Of a stretch of 64,000 nucleotides of DNA, positions 25,401-37,084 are shown one piece after another (within the stretch, counting starts at the first letter, position 1; every line of letters starts with the position of its first letter). The notes beneath the pieces are model-generated. The model ran no database searches and was not told where the DNA came from. It worked only from the letters and a program-made list of their open reading frames with translations. Origin of the DNA: Pratylenchus scribneri (lineage: Eukaryota; Nematoda; Chromadorea; Rhabditida; Pratylenchidae); the NCBI GenBank assembly GCA_030063045.1, contig JAQSEB010000203.1:1-64000 (forward strand), given 5' to 3'. A program made the position numbers and the translations under genes.

Positions 25401-28400
25401 TAAGGAAAATCCGTTCGATAAAAATTTAAAATTTTTAAATTAAAAAGTGCCAAAAATTTCGAGTTTCGAATCGAGTCGATCGAAAATTTTTCGAGTCGAG
25501 TTTCGAGTTTCGAGTCGCCAAAAACCCCGAGTTTCGGGTTTCGAGTTTCGAGTTTCGAGTAACTCGAGGCAACCCTGTTCCAGAGGCAATCCAAGCAGCC
25601 AAAGAGTATGTAAAAAAAGAATGTGGAGACACTTTTATGAATTGAAAAGTGGAAATTCATTCAAAATTATCAAAGAATCTGTTTAGTTTTACTCATGAAA
25701 TGTGAATTCACTGATTTCTCTCACCAGTCAAATAAGCAAGGGAATTTAAGCCAGTTAAAACATGGAAATAATTTTCCTTCCTTGAACTCATTAAGACACG
25801 TCAATTGGAGGATGTGCCCAACTGGTCGACGGCTCTTGTAGCTAATTAAGGGCTAAACCGATATTGATGATTTTGATATCAAATTAAAGAGCGCACTTCT
25901 GGCTATCGACAGATATAAAATTTATTTGGTTTGGTTAAGATTTGGTTGAATTGTATTCAAAAACCGTGAAAAATGCGCAAATTTATAAAGTCTTATTTAA
26001 AGGTCTTCTAAGAAAAATCCTGCTAATTCTTAAGCAAAACAAATAAATTTCACATCAATCGACAGCCAGAAGTGCGCTCTTTAATTTAATACCAAAATTG
26101 TCAATATAGCTTTAGCCCTTAATTAGCTACAAGCGCCGTCGCCTAATTGGCTCATCGCCCAATTGTGGTGTATCGTCAATTGGTATATAATTTGTCACAG
26201 TTTGTTTAAAAAATTAAGAGTTTTAAACCGTTTAAACCATTTCATTTTTTTTTGGTTCAAAGCTAAGTTAAATATGTTAAACCTAAGCCGAATCATTATC
26301 AAAATATGCGTTTTGAAGAGATCTTTCGATTTGGGGGTATAAGATTAGGAGGCTAGGACAATAAATAAGGCTAGCCAAACTTTTTTATAAAAATTTAGAA
26401 TAAATTAATTATGAAAATTAATCAAAAAAAATAAATAACTTTTCTCAAAAATTAGATCTTAATTCTAGATAAAATTATTTAAAAAAAAAAAAGAAATGAC
26501 TCCTTTAATTTTAGAGGAAATTGGCCACCAAATTGGGATCCAACATTTATGCGTGGTAAAGCGCTTGAGGGTGCGATTATTGGCATATTTGGACTGGGAA
26601 GAATTGGCACAAATGTGGCACATAAATTGGCAATGTTCCAGCCTAGAGAGATCATTTTCCACAATCGAAGGAGGAAGGAAAAGACTGAAATTTGTAGATT
26701 TTATGATCCATTTTTGCCAATTTCTAAGTCAATTTTCCTTTTTTTTCAGCTGATATTAACAACTTTCGCTATGTCACATTTGAGGAATTATTGCACCAAA
26801 GTGATTTTCTTGTGATCACAATCAGCGCAGGTGAAGATAGTCGAGGCCAATTTGGGTGGAATGAATTTTGTGCTATGAAGAATGATGCGATTTTGGTAAA
26901 TGATAGTAGGTAAGTTTTAAATAAATCGGGAAAAGAGATCATTATTTAGGGATTAAAACCTAAAAGCAATATGATTGGGGAATTGGCCCGTTGGAGAATC
27001 TCGGTTTCTACAGGCTCGAAAGTGGGCTCATTCGATTCGGCATGGTCAATTTACTTTATGAATATCAATTCAGACTAGTTTAAGCTAGGGTTAGGGTCAG
27101 TGTTTTCATGATACCAAAATTTTCAAAATGATATAATAGTGATATGATAATCAAAATGGTATCATTCAAAATGATATGATATGATAATGATAGTAGCAAA
27201 TATCACTATCATATCATTATCATATCATTTTAGCACTATCATTATCATATCATTTTTCTATCATTATCATTTAGAAAAAACCGCGAAAAATATTTTATAA
27301 AATCATCAATAAAATTTTAAACCAATATTTCAGCATATTTTTTCCAATTTAATAAATTTTCTTTGGTTAGATAAATTAGTTTATTGGGATTACATTTTCT
27401 AATAAGAATATTGGATAATAACAATCTTTCTATCGGAGTGCTTGAAGAAATTTGAATAAATATTTAAGGTCAATATAATATTTCAAATCCTTCCAGAGAT
27501 TTTCAATGAAAAAATTATTTTTTAAATTTTTGAATTTTTAAATTTAATTCAGTGAATATAATTAGAAAAATTTATTAATTAATATTTAAGAAAGAGAGTT
27601 TCATAATATGAACCTTTTCATAAAAAAATTCTCGCTATAAATGCCAATAATGGGTGGATTTAGTTGAAAATTGGACAAAATTTAAAAAAATTTTGGAAAA
27701 ATGTACAAAAATTTTAAAAAATCTTGGAAAAATGCCTGATTTCAACTATCATGATAGTATCACTTTTTTATGATTGTAAATTTCTAAAAATGATATGATA
27801 ATGATATGATAATCAAACTGCTATCATATCACAATCATATCATTATCATATCACAATCATATCATTATCATATCATTTTAGCACAATCATGAAAACACTG
27901 GTTAGGGTAGGGCCGGCATGGGTTCTAGGGTTAGGGATGTCTGAAATTGAAATTTCTTAAAGTAAATCGACCATGCCGAATCGAATGAAGCTACTCCCGA
28001 GTCTGTATGATGAGAAGCCGAACGGGCCAGCCAGAAAAACTGATCCTGAAAAACTGGCCATTCCTGTGAATGACCGGTTTTTCGGTCGGCTATTCCAGGG
28101 AATGGCCAATTTCCCCAAATCGGCTGCAATATAGACATAATTTCATCCGAAGCCAATTCAGAGGCTGTGTTGTGGACACGGATGATCTGGTGCGTGCATT
28201 AATTGAAGGCCAAATTGGCGGCGCCGGATTGGATGTCACTGATCCGGAACCACTTCCACCCAACCATCCTCTTTATTCAATGGCAAATTGTGGTTTGATA
28301 TTTTATTTATATATGTTACAGCTAATTTTGGGAATTAGCTAGTTCCGGGATTAGCTAGCTAGCTAATTTCGGGAATCTAGGTTTCTAGGCATCGTAAAGA

Positions 28401-28854
28401 CTCGAGATTAGGCTCATTAGACTCATCATAGTCGATTTAGAATATGAAATTTCAATTTCGGACTAGTATAACCCTGCCCAACCTTAACCCTAGAAATGCC
28501 GGCCTCCCCTTAAACCGATCTGAAACTGAAATTTCATATAGTAAATCGACAGTGCCGCGTCGAATGAGCCTATTCTCGTGTCTGTGCGATACCCATAAAC
28601 CGTTATCCCTTAAACGGGCCAATTCCTCAAATTGGACGTGACATATATAATTTTTTCCCTATAATGATTAGGAAATTCTTATTTATAATATTTGGGAAAA
28701 AGCGATCACGTATTTTAATCCTTATATTACTGTAGTGATCACTCCGCATATTGGCTCGTCAACAGAAGTGGCGAGGAGCAGGATGATGGCTTTGGGTCAA
28801 AAGAATGTGATTGCGGCACTTCAAGGAAGAGAAATGCCTTCGGCACTTTATTAG
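22478..28854 (+). CDS. GRHPR: Glyoxylate/hydroxypyruvate reductase, 5'-incomplete and split by hAT
   Basis: Reduces glyoxylate and hydroxypyruvate with NAD(P)H. Exons: 22478-22530, 22577-22673 continued at 25586-25605, 26515-26693, 26750-26909, 28162-28292, 28736-28854; with the transposon removed they give 252 codons plus TAG. Visible: [30 protein letters not shown], Rossmann loop [23 protein letters not shown] (substrate Arg), [11 protein letters not shown] (catalytic Glu) and [10 protein letters not shown] (catalytic His), ending GREMPSALY. Human GRHPR is 328 residues, so roughly 75 N-terminal residues are absent; no upstream exon was found and the 28-bp minisatellite fills that space. The exon encoding [13 protein letters not shown] is interrupted by hAT copy 2. 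As assembled this copy should not make a functional enzyme, yet all remaining residues are intact, so the damage is recent or heterozygous. Confidence 0.85.
22674..25577 (-). mobile_element. Complete hAT transposon, copy 2, inside a GRHPR exon
   Basis: 2,904 bp with the same termini as copy 1 and a perfect 8-bp target duplication TTCCAGAG (22666-22673 and 25578-25585). Reading the two copies side by side I found two substitutions (16297 versus 24417; 16808 versus 24928) and one extra 7-bp subterminal repeat here. Same orientation as copy 1, at an offset of 8,120 bp. Confidence 0.95.
22939..25261 (-). CDS. hAT transposase (copy 2), apparently intact
   Basis: Same exon layout, BED finger, RNase-H blocks and dimerisation domain as the transposase at 14819-17141. 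One of the substitutions is silent (an Ile codon); the other, at 24928, changes a Gly to Val in the linker just after the BED region (DLG versus DLV). The 42-nt intron that removes the in-frame TGA is identical. Transcribed antisense to the host GRHPR gene. Confidence 0.85.
25845..26165. mobile_element. Foldback element
   Basis: Left arm GTAGCTAATTAAGGGCTAAA and AAATTAAAGAGCGCACTTCT pair with AGAAGTGCGCTCTTTAATTT and TAGCCCTTAATTAGCTAC on the right. Non-coding; in the GRHPR intron after the split exon. Block order resembles the element at 13255-13655. Confidence 0.75.
27098..27900. mobile_element. Degenerate non-autonomous hAT element
   Basis: Perfect terminal inverted repeats CAGTGTTTTCATGAT / ATCATGAAAACACTG and a perfect 8-bp target duplication GTTAGGGT (27090-27097, 27901-27908). 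Subterminal regions are packed with ATGATATGATAATC-type repeats in both orientations. On the minus strand near 27300-27460 a decayed frame still reads [19 protein letters not shown], recognisable as the hAT dimerisation motif, so it is a deletion derivative of a different hAT family from the 2.9-kb elements. In the GRHPR intron 26910-28161. Confidence 0.9.
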
Positions 28855-29139
28855 CAGCAAACACGATTAAAAAAGCCCCATATTCCATATTTCCCAATTT
28901 TTTAATTTTAATTCAAAAATGTCAAGAATAATCAAATAATTGTTTATGAAAATTTAGTTTATTCAAAATAAAAATAATAAGGCTGAAAATGATGTTTTTG
29001 TAAATTGAAAAAATGAATTTTAAGTAATGGGATTGTCGAGATTTAAAATAAGTAAAATTGATGAATAAATAAAAATGACCATTAATAAAATGGGTATTGA
29101 AAATTGAAATTTCCGTTCTATATGACTTCTCATCACTCA

Positions 29140-32100
29140 TCAAAATTCATTGAGCACAAAGGCACGAAGCAATTCGGGTATGGCCGCATCCAACCCAACC
29201 AAATCCATCATTCCACGGTCGTTTGGATCGGCAATGGTGAATTCGGTGGCGGTCATGCCCATAACGGCCAATTTTGCGTCGGGAATGTCCATTGCTTGGC
29301 GATATTGTCGAAGAGCCTCGAATGGGTGAATCTGGGGCGAAAAATAAATTTTTATATTAAATTTTATTTTTTTTCAAAATTTTCTCAAGGGAAATAAATG
29401 TTTAAAAATATTCTAATATTTTAATTTCCTAATTTTAATAAAAGATGCGCCAATGGCTAAGGCTTTTCTCCTCTTTATATTTAATTTTTAATAGTTTTAT
29501 AAATATATTTTAATTTTTTTTCAACACATTTCAAAGGAAATAAAAATATTTCAAAAAATTTTTATATTTTATATCCATAAAAAATTTGTGAATAAAATGA
29601 TGTCAAATTAAATTTAGTATTAATTTGGCCTGGGAATAAATTATATATTCTTCAGAATATGCCCCGAGGAAAATTTTTCAAATTAAATTTCCTAATAAAT
29701 GGCTAGTGATAGGATTTTGTAAAAGTTACAAGATAGTGCTTATTTAGGTGTTTCCGTTAAATTTTTACTAAAATAAGTTTCAATAACCTCAAAATAGATG
29801 ATATTTTTGGTTTTAAATGTTTGCAATGAATCCCTTAAAAAAGTGCAAAAATAGAGGCTAATTATATAAATATTCAAAAACATTATTTTCATATCAAATG
29901 TGATATAAATATAAAAAAGAGTAGCTAAAAATTTGAGTCCCCAAAATTAACAACAAATAAACTCACATTTCCACTCCAAGTTTCATTGTCAGTGAAAACG
30001 ATGAAGCAATCGAATTCTTTTCGTTCCTTTTTGGCCCAAACCATTGGAAGGGCACAGTCCGTGCTTCCAAAATCCAAACCGTCTATGTATTCAACCATTT
30101 TCGTAACGCTGGTCTCCCGGGTGAAAGGCAATGGAGTCAATTCGGATTCAAATGAGACGCATTCAACCTGTGTTGAAAAAGGTAGAATTTACTTAAGAAA
30201 ACTATTTGAATTTTGCACATTTTGGCAAATATCTCAACATTTTTTTTGAAATTATTATTAAAACTTTAATTGTTTTAAACCCTTTTTATAGAGAATTTTA
30301 ATGTTTGATCATAAAATGATTGGACCAAAATATGATTGAGATAAGAAAATTATGGGTAAAAATGAAAATTTCCCGATTTTAGTTTATTTTTTCCCTGTTG
30401 GTATTTTTTTAATGAAAACAATTAAATACTTTAGATAATTAATTCATCCTAATCAAAAGCCAAAAATTGGTTAATTAGCACAAATTTAGTAATTCCTAGC
30501 TCAAATTTGCCAAATCTTTCGGATTTAAAAAAATATAGCCTTAAAGTGAAAAAAGAGATAATTTAGTAGAATCGACCTTTTCCTCGGTTCGTAAAAACAC
30601 ATTTGCCATTGCCGCAGATGCTTCCCGGCAACTCAAAACACCTCCATTAATTGGGCTTTCCATACTGCCTGAAAATAAAATAAAATAAGAAATAAAATCA
30701 AAAATTAATTTCTAACGTACCAGACACGTCCAACGCCAAACAATAACGTTTCCCAGTTGGTTGAACATTTTTGAAGGCCAACAGGAACATTTGGTCCAAT
30801 GCTTGCACAACACGCTCATTCGGCTTCCAACTCAATTTTCCCTTCACCCCGTGGCCTTGTTTGTAGACTGAGGCGGCCAAAAGCACCGAAATTGGATGGA
30901 TTCGTGCCCGATGAATTGCCTCCTCATTGGCCAATTTTGTGCAGACCGAATCGATGTGTGGCCTGGGCGAAAAAAAAATAGTTCACTTTCTTAATTATTT
31001 TTAATTTTTTTTAAAATTTTTTTTAATTATTTTTAATTTATTTTTTAATTTATAATTTAATTTATAATTTAATTTTTAAATTTATTTTTTACTTGTTTTC
31101 CGGTTCCGCTTCATCCAAAAGACCGAGTGTACCCAATTTGGACAGATTTCGTAGCAGAGCAGTCATTGGCATTTTTTCGAGAAGTGCAATCCAAACCTAA
31201 AAGAAAATTGAGAGATTATTTACAATGATTTTATTGAATAAATTAATACCAAAATTAAAGAGTATATTAGGTATTAGCGGCACTATCCCCAAAGTGGGGA
31301 TTTTTGAAAATTTTTTTAAAATTATGGATTTTATATAATATTCGACATAACTTGACGAGAAAAGCACAACTTTTCCAAAATTTTTAAATCTCACCTAGTT
31401 ATGGCTCAATTTTATAAGGAAGAATGGAAAGAGGAGAAACACGAAATTATTAACCGATATGACCGGTCGGATCGGTCGTAGAATTGCTATATAAAGGCTG
31501 AATTTCCTCAGTCTCTCCTCAAACTCAAGTTTTGGGATAGAGCAGCGCTCGAATGGAAAAAGGAAAACACGAATATTGGTACGAAATTTGCCGGTATAAC
31601 CGGAAAAATTTACCGGAATAACTGGTTACATTTATATATAACTGGGAATTTTAGTAGATAACCGGTATAACCGGTCAGACCGGTCGTAGAATTACTATAT
31701 AAAGGTTACATTTCCTCAGTCTCAAGTAATGAACTAGGCCTATAATTCAAACAAAAGGAAGGAAAGAGGAATGTAAGTGAAAAGAGCAGCGCTCGAATAT
31801 TGTAGGCCAACACGTAGGGGTGTAATAGCATCGGGCACCGTACAACTAGGGGCGGCTGTTTAGGTATTTAGGGCAGGATGGGATTGAACGGAGTGAATAT
31901 AGCGGAGCGAATCGACCAAGAAATTTTTTAAAAATCCCCACTTTGGGGATAGCGTCTATTAGCTCTTTATTAATTCCCTATAGGGAATATTATTTTAAAG
32001 GGGTGGAGGTGGAGAATTATTAGAGGTTGAGAAAATGGGGTTTTAAAGGTTAAAAGTTTTAAAAAGGTTGTTACAGATATCCCGGGATAGCCAGATGTTT

Positions 32101-35100
32101 TATAAATTTATGCTGAGGATGAGGAACACATTAAAAATTCTATTTTCCCTACCATATTTAACCGAATGCTAAAGGAAAATTTTAGTTAGAGGTTCATAGG
32201 TTAAGTTAATCCTTTCCTTCCCCCTTCATTTTCCTTCTTTTTCAGGAAGGCGGAAAATTGCTAGGGGAAAATCGGACAAAATAGGGTAGATTCATTCAAC
32301 TTGGCATCTCTAATGATCAAGCTAATCACGGAATAAGCCATTATCCAATATTACTTATGAAATAAATATATTAAATCAATATTCTCTTAAATCATTACCG
32401 TCTTGGAATTGAGCAATTTTGTTGGGACATGTTCTCGAACGAGTCCAAATTGTCGAATTAATTCGGCACAGCGGTTTTCACCTTCATTTTCTTCATTCAA
32501 TTGGCTTGCTTCCTTCACTCGTCGAATGAATTCCAATGCCTCCGAAGATTCTGCACATTTCAACATTGATTGGTTCAGGGAATAGTCGCAACGAGATTTT
32601 TTGATCAGCGGCTTGGAATCATCAGCCGTTGTTGTTGAGGGGTCAGCCTGTTCCATTTTGGATTTCTTTTCATCAAATTCACCTGAAAATATTTTTAAAT
32701 TAATTTTTGGATATTTTTTTGGATTTTTTTTTAAATTTAGGTATTCCAAAAATTCAAAATTGCTTGCTTTTTAATTGAAAAAAGTATTTTTCTTGGTCAT
32801 TTAGGCCGAAAAGGTACTCCTCTGTTAACGGGGGGGCCAAACTTTTAACAGGGGGGGGGGGGGCAAAATTTCAAGAGGGGGGGGGGGCACCCGAAAATTT
32901 ATTATTTTGCCTCCCCCGGTACTTAGAGAACCGAAAAATAGTACAAGAAGGAATTCTAAACCCTAAAAATCTAAACTCGCCTTACCCTAACCCTAACCTA
33001 CCCCTAAAACCCATCCGGTCCTACCCAAAACTAATCCTATCCTACCCTAAACCTCATTTTGGATCTTGACAAACCTTATTTAAGGTTTAGGGTAGGGTTA
33101 GGGTAAGATTAGGGTAGGGCCGGATGGGTTTTAGGGGTAGGGGTAGGGTTTTTTTGGGTAGTTAAATTTAGGGTTAGTGTAGGTAAAATTCGGTTTAGGG
33201 TAGTTATTCTGTTGTTTAAGGATCTTTAAAATACCGGGGGAGGCAGAATAATAAATTTTCGGGTGCCCCCCCTCTTAAAATTTTGCCCCCCCTGTTAAAA
33301 GTTTGGCCCCCCCCGTTAACAGAGGAGTACCGGCAAAAAATTTAGCCTCAATTCAATTTTGTCCAAAGCAAATTATGCCAATTTTTTGTAAGCCCAATGT
33401 CAACATTTACCAAAGGGGGATAGGTCACCACATATTTGGAAAATGTTAGCATTGACCTTTACCCAAAATGGTCAAATATGTCACTGACAAATAAGGTCAA
33501 ATTCATGTTTATAGTTGACACTAAAATTACCAAAGGAAAAATTATCATAAATTTTTAATATTTTTAGTCCAAGTAAATTCCAAAATTTCTTTTCAATTTT
33601 TATATTTTTCTGTTAAAAGGTTAATCACCTGTGCACGCATAATGGAACATTTGGTCATAAACTAAGGTCAAGTCTTCGTCATTTTCGTCATCTTTGCCCA
33701 TTTCCTTCTTCCTCTTTTTGTCATTTTTCTGCTGGTGACTTTGACTGGCCATTGGATGGGACAATCGAAGCAGATCACGGTGAGACCATCCCTCACGGCT
33801 TGGATATTTGGTCAAATGCATGGCCAATTCCTTTGGAGATTTCTGTGTGGGAAAAATTATTTTAAATTTTTTTCTATTATTTTCTGAGAGCCATTCTCGA
33901 CTCTTTCTGACTTATTAGCAAATTTGGTAATCTACAAATCAATAAATAATGAGCCAATTTAGAAGGAGAATGGTATATAATTTTAATTTGGTATGGTTTG
34001 GTCAAAATTAAATGGGTTTTAAACGGTTTAAACCGATTTTGATTTTTCTTTAGAAACTATGCCAGAATTGGTTAAATCTACCGTAAATATTCTATTAGTA
34101 ACCCCGTCTCTATTTGTAACCCCCTCTAGAGGGTCTCTGAAAATTAGTAACCCCGGGGTTACTAATAGAATATTTACGGTATATCAAAATGCTCATCAAA
34201 TGATGCAATTTTGAGGAGATCATCAATGAATTCGTTAAGAGTATTATAATAGGTTTTGAAGGTTTATAAACCATTAAACCGTTACAATTCTACAAATTAA
34301 ATATTTCCCATTTATACAATCATTCAGATTGGTTTATTGGTGACGGAACAGTGATTTACCAAAAATGAGGACCCAAAAAAATGGTCCCAACTATTCCATC
34401 TTTATTTTTTACCATAAAATTCAATTAACCTGCAAATACCATTCGGCTATGCATTTTCGCATTGCTCGACTCCATCCGCCTCCTGGGCCACGTTTTTTTG
34501 AGGTGGAATTGGCAATCAATTCGCAATATTTGACGAATTGGAATAAATGTGTTGGAATGCGGCACACCTATAAGAAAAGAAAATCAACACTTTACAAATG
34601 TTTTTAAAACATTTAAAGTGATTTATTTTTTATAGGAATAAATTCTGACAACCAATTAAATACTAGACGTTTTTTGGCTATAATTCAACAATAAAGCAAC
34701 TTTTAAAGAATTTAAAAGTAATGGATAAGGGATAAGCCATTCAAAAACTCTAAGTATCCTCAAGAAATTGGCATTTTTAAAAACTAAAAGCTTTGTAAAA
34801 AATGGCTTTTCTTCCAAAAATTTTTGTTAATTTTTAAAGCTGGATTTAGTAAAATATAAAAGCTAATTGTACAGAAAACTTTTGTTTTCCATTGATATCG
34901 CTTCCAAATTGGCTATCAATCGACGGTATGAATTTACCCCAAAAACCAATAAGAATTGTTTTTCAATTATACTTCGAAATTCGGTATTTTGGTTATCTGA
35001 GAGCAGATTTTTTACTCTCTAAAATTACTCTAACTAAGTTACCATAAAATTGGTCTACCAAATCATCTAAAATTTCAAAAATTTTTTTCAAATCTGTACC

Positions 35101-37084
35101 CAAATATAACCGAAAAGTACCCGAAATTATATCCCTAGTTAAAAGTGATTTTTTCTGCACAATTTTGTGTAGGTAAGGGTTTTAATTTTGAGCTGGTTCC
35201 ACTAATCATCAACAGACAACAGTAACAGTACTACCTTGGCAACCGCCTTCATCGCCGTTGTTTGCAATTCAATCATATATTGTTCGAATTTTGGGTCATC
35301 GCATTTCTCTTCTTCCTTCTCCTTTTTTTCCTCCACTTCCGCCTTATTTTTGCCAACCGCAGTCGCATACGTTTTCTTTTCAGCCGGCTTATCTTCTTCC
35401 ATTTTCTCTTCCACTGCTTCTTTAATTTTCTTCTTTTTAATTTCTTCTTTAATTTGTTTCTTTTTTCCATCTCCGGTGGATTCGTGGCTCAATAATTTCT
35501 TTCGATCCTTCACATTGTATCTTGCGCAAAGTGCTAAAGCGAAGAGCAGTGGGTCCTTGAAAAAATGGGAACTTAATTTTTGAAATTTAAAATTTATTTA
35601 ATTTTTAAAAAGCAAGACTTAATTTTTAATGATAAACATGAATGCCGGCATCTATTTTGTAAAAAATGGCCAAATATGCCATTGACAATGTGAGGTCACC
35701 ATATTTCGTGTTTAGCTCATAAAATTACATCAGAAAAATAATGTCTTACTACTTAGGTATTTTCTGTCGACAGATTTTTTGAATCTATTAATGAAAGGTA
35801 TCGGTAATCCCCAATAGATTATCCGGTATAAGTTTAGGGAGGATCAGGTTCTTTTGAGGACAGGTTATCATCACACATATTCGTAACCCTAATCCTAACC
35901 ACCCCGTAAGAGGGCCTTTCTTTTTTTTTTAAATAAGGTGACAGATAATACGTAAGTACCAAAAATTATTTTCGGATTTTTCAATTCTTGGTGTTCCTAA
36001 ACTTAGAAAATTTTTGAAAAATATTCACAATTTCAAACCTGTTTTGGGGCTCTTCCTGCCAAAGAGATGTCGATTATTTCGCGCAAAACAATCCCGCCTT
36101 TTCCTTCTCGAATGCATTCCATTATGGTGGCGGTGTTCTCGATGGTCAATTCTTTCTGATTCACATAATAAGTGCCACCGCTTGTGCCCAGAATGAGGAA
36201 ACGACGAATTCGGGCCAAATCGTCCACTTTGAAAACATAGCCGCCCGCATTGTTTTGAACCTAATATTTATAAAATTAAATATGGAATTTGAATTTTTCC
36301 CGGGTAATTTTAGTCAGCTAAACAATAAACATGAATATGACCTCACATTGTCAATGCATATTTGGCCATTTTGGTTAAGGGGACAATGCAACAATTGCCA
36401 AATTTAAATTTATGACCTATCCCCTAATGGTAAATGTTGGCATTGGGCTTACCAAAAATTGGCAAATTGCATTGGACAAAACACAAAATTGAGGCCAACA
36501 TTCATGTTTAGCATACCAAAATTGGTATTTGTGTGTTATCTATCTTCCAGGTTCCAGATGGTTTTGAAATTAATGGCCCATATTATGGATGATCATGATC
36601 AGAATTAGGGTTACTGATACATGAGATTGAGATGATAACCTATCCCCGAGTGAGTGACCCTAATTCATATCTACCGGATTACCCTTGGTGGTTACTGGTT
36701 ACCGTTACCTAATCCCAGTAGACCCAACAAAAATCTGCATAGAGATTACCCGCAGGTACCAAAATTATCCGTAATCCGAATGAATAAGTTTGTTTAAAGC
36801 AAAGCAATTACTATTTGACTTATATCGAAATTTTGACACAATTAAATTCAAAAATTTCCTTAAATAATAGATAAAATTAAAACCTGATCATCCCGGATTT
36901 TGACCATTTGACGTGGAAGTTGTTCTTCCTCTTCCTCCTCTGCTTGTTGCTGATGTTGTTCTGCTGTTCCAATGGTCAAGTTTGCCAACTGTTGCAGAAT
37001 GGACAATGATTCATCGATTGCCTCCATTCTGCTGGTTTGTTCTCCTAATATACTGAATGGATTCTTTCCATGTTTTCGGACCAT
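29140..37084 (-). CDS. rop-1: 60-kDa SS-A/Ro ribonucleoprotein (Ro60), complete, 736 residues
   Basis: Ring-shaped RNA-binding protein that binds Y RNAs and misfolded small RNAs in RNA quality control. Eleven phase-consistent exons: 37084-36884, 36260-36039, 35555-35235, 34567-34430, 33842-33629, 32682-32399, 31196-31093, 30962-30721, 30668-30577, 30167-29967, 29331-29140. TROVE HEAT-repeat domain: GGYVFKVDDLARIRRFLILG, VCRIPTHLFQFVKYCE, WSHRDLLRLSHP, LVREHVPTKLLNSK, ARIHPISVLLAASVYKQGHG. The vWA domain has the MIDAS motif LDVSGSMES (about residue 572), a second-site Thr in GSTDCALP, and FTDNETW; C-terminal GMTATEFTIADPNDRGMMD. Vertebrate Ro60 is about 538 residues; the excess comes from a Gln/Glu N-terminal linker, a Lys/Glu-rich insertion at about residues 165-220 and smaller charged inserts (KNDKKRKKEMGKDDENDED). 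Symbol follows the C. elegans orthologue name. Confidence 0.93.
31275..31962. mobile_element. Foldback element with tandem promoter-like modules
   Basis: Ends pair through CTATCCCCAAAGTGGGGATTTTT and its complement near 31933-31952. The interior holds an imperfect direct duplication of about 200 bp; both halves contain CCGGTCGTAGAATT[G/A]CTATATAAAGG followed about 15 bases later by CCTCAGTCTC, and GAGCAGCGCTCGAAT is also repeated. TATATAAAGG plus a TCAGT start-like element resembles a core promoter. Lies in a Ro60 intron. No ORF of note. Confidence 0.6.
32813..33331. mobile_element. Foldback element with G-run arms
   Basis: Termini GGTACTCCTCTGTTAACGGG and the exact complement at the other end; arms include runs of up to 12 G (or C) separated by CCAAACTTTTAACA and CAAAATTT. 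The centre has CCCTAACCCTAACC-like text that merely belongs to the arms. No perfect target duplication found (GCCGAAAA versus GGCAAAAA). In a Ro60 intron. Confidence 0.75.
33350..33535 (-). repeat. Interspersed repeat family R2, copy
   Basis: Contains CCAATGTCAACATTTACC and GGTCAAATTCATGTTT, the reverse complement of the fuller copy at 36303-36527. Further copies lie at 39886-40100, 42690-42865 and 54670-54830, with fragments near 35640-35730 and 53030-53110. Confidence 0.6.
34085..34183. repeat. Short perfect hairpin
   Basis: ACCGTAAATATTCTATTAGT and GGGGTTACTAATAGAATATT pair closely across a short loop containing GGGGTTAC/GTAACCCC. Intronic in Ro60; probably a very small MITE. Confidence 0.6.
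36303..36527 (+). repeat. Interspersed repeat family R2, best copy
   Basis: Imperfect terminal inverted repeats (GTAATTTTAG..GCTAAAC..CATGAATATGACCTC against GAGGCCAACATTCATGTTTAGCATACCAAAATT). Core ATGGTAAATGTTGGCATTGG. Likely an old MITE, about 225 bp, in a Ro60 intron. Confidence 0.6.

Noticed and set aside
32985..33140. CCCTAACCCTAA-like runs suggesting an interstitial telomere
   Set aside because: The units are irregular, sit inside a foldback element and appear in both orientations; nematode telomeres are typically TTAGGC.
35236..35583. Plus-strand frames rich in Phe/Ser/Leu
   Set aside because: Antisense shadow of the Lys/Glu-rich Ro60 exon.
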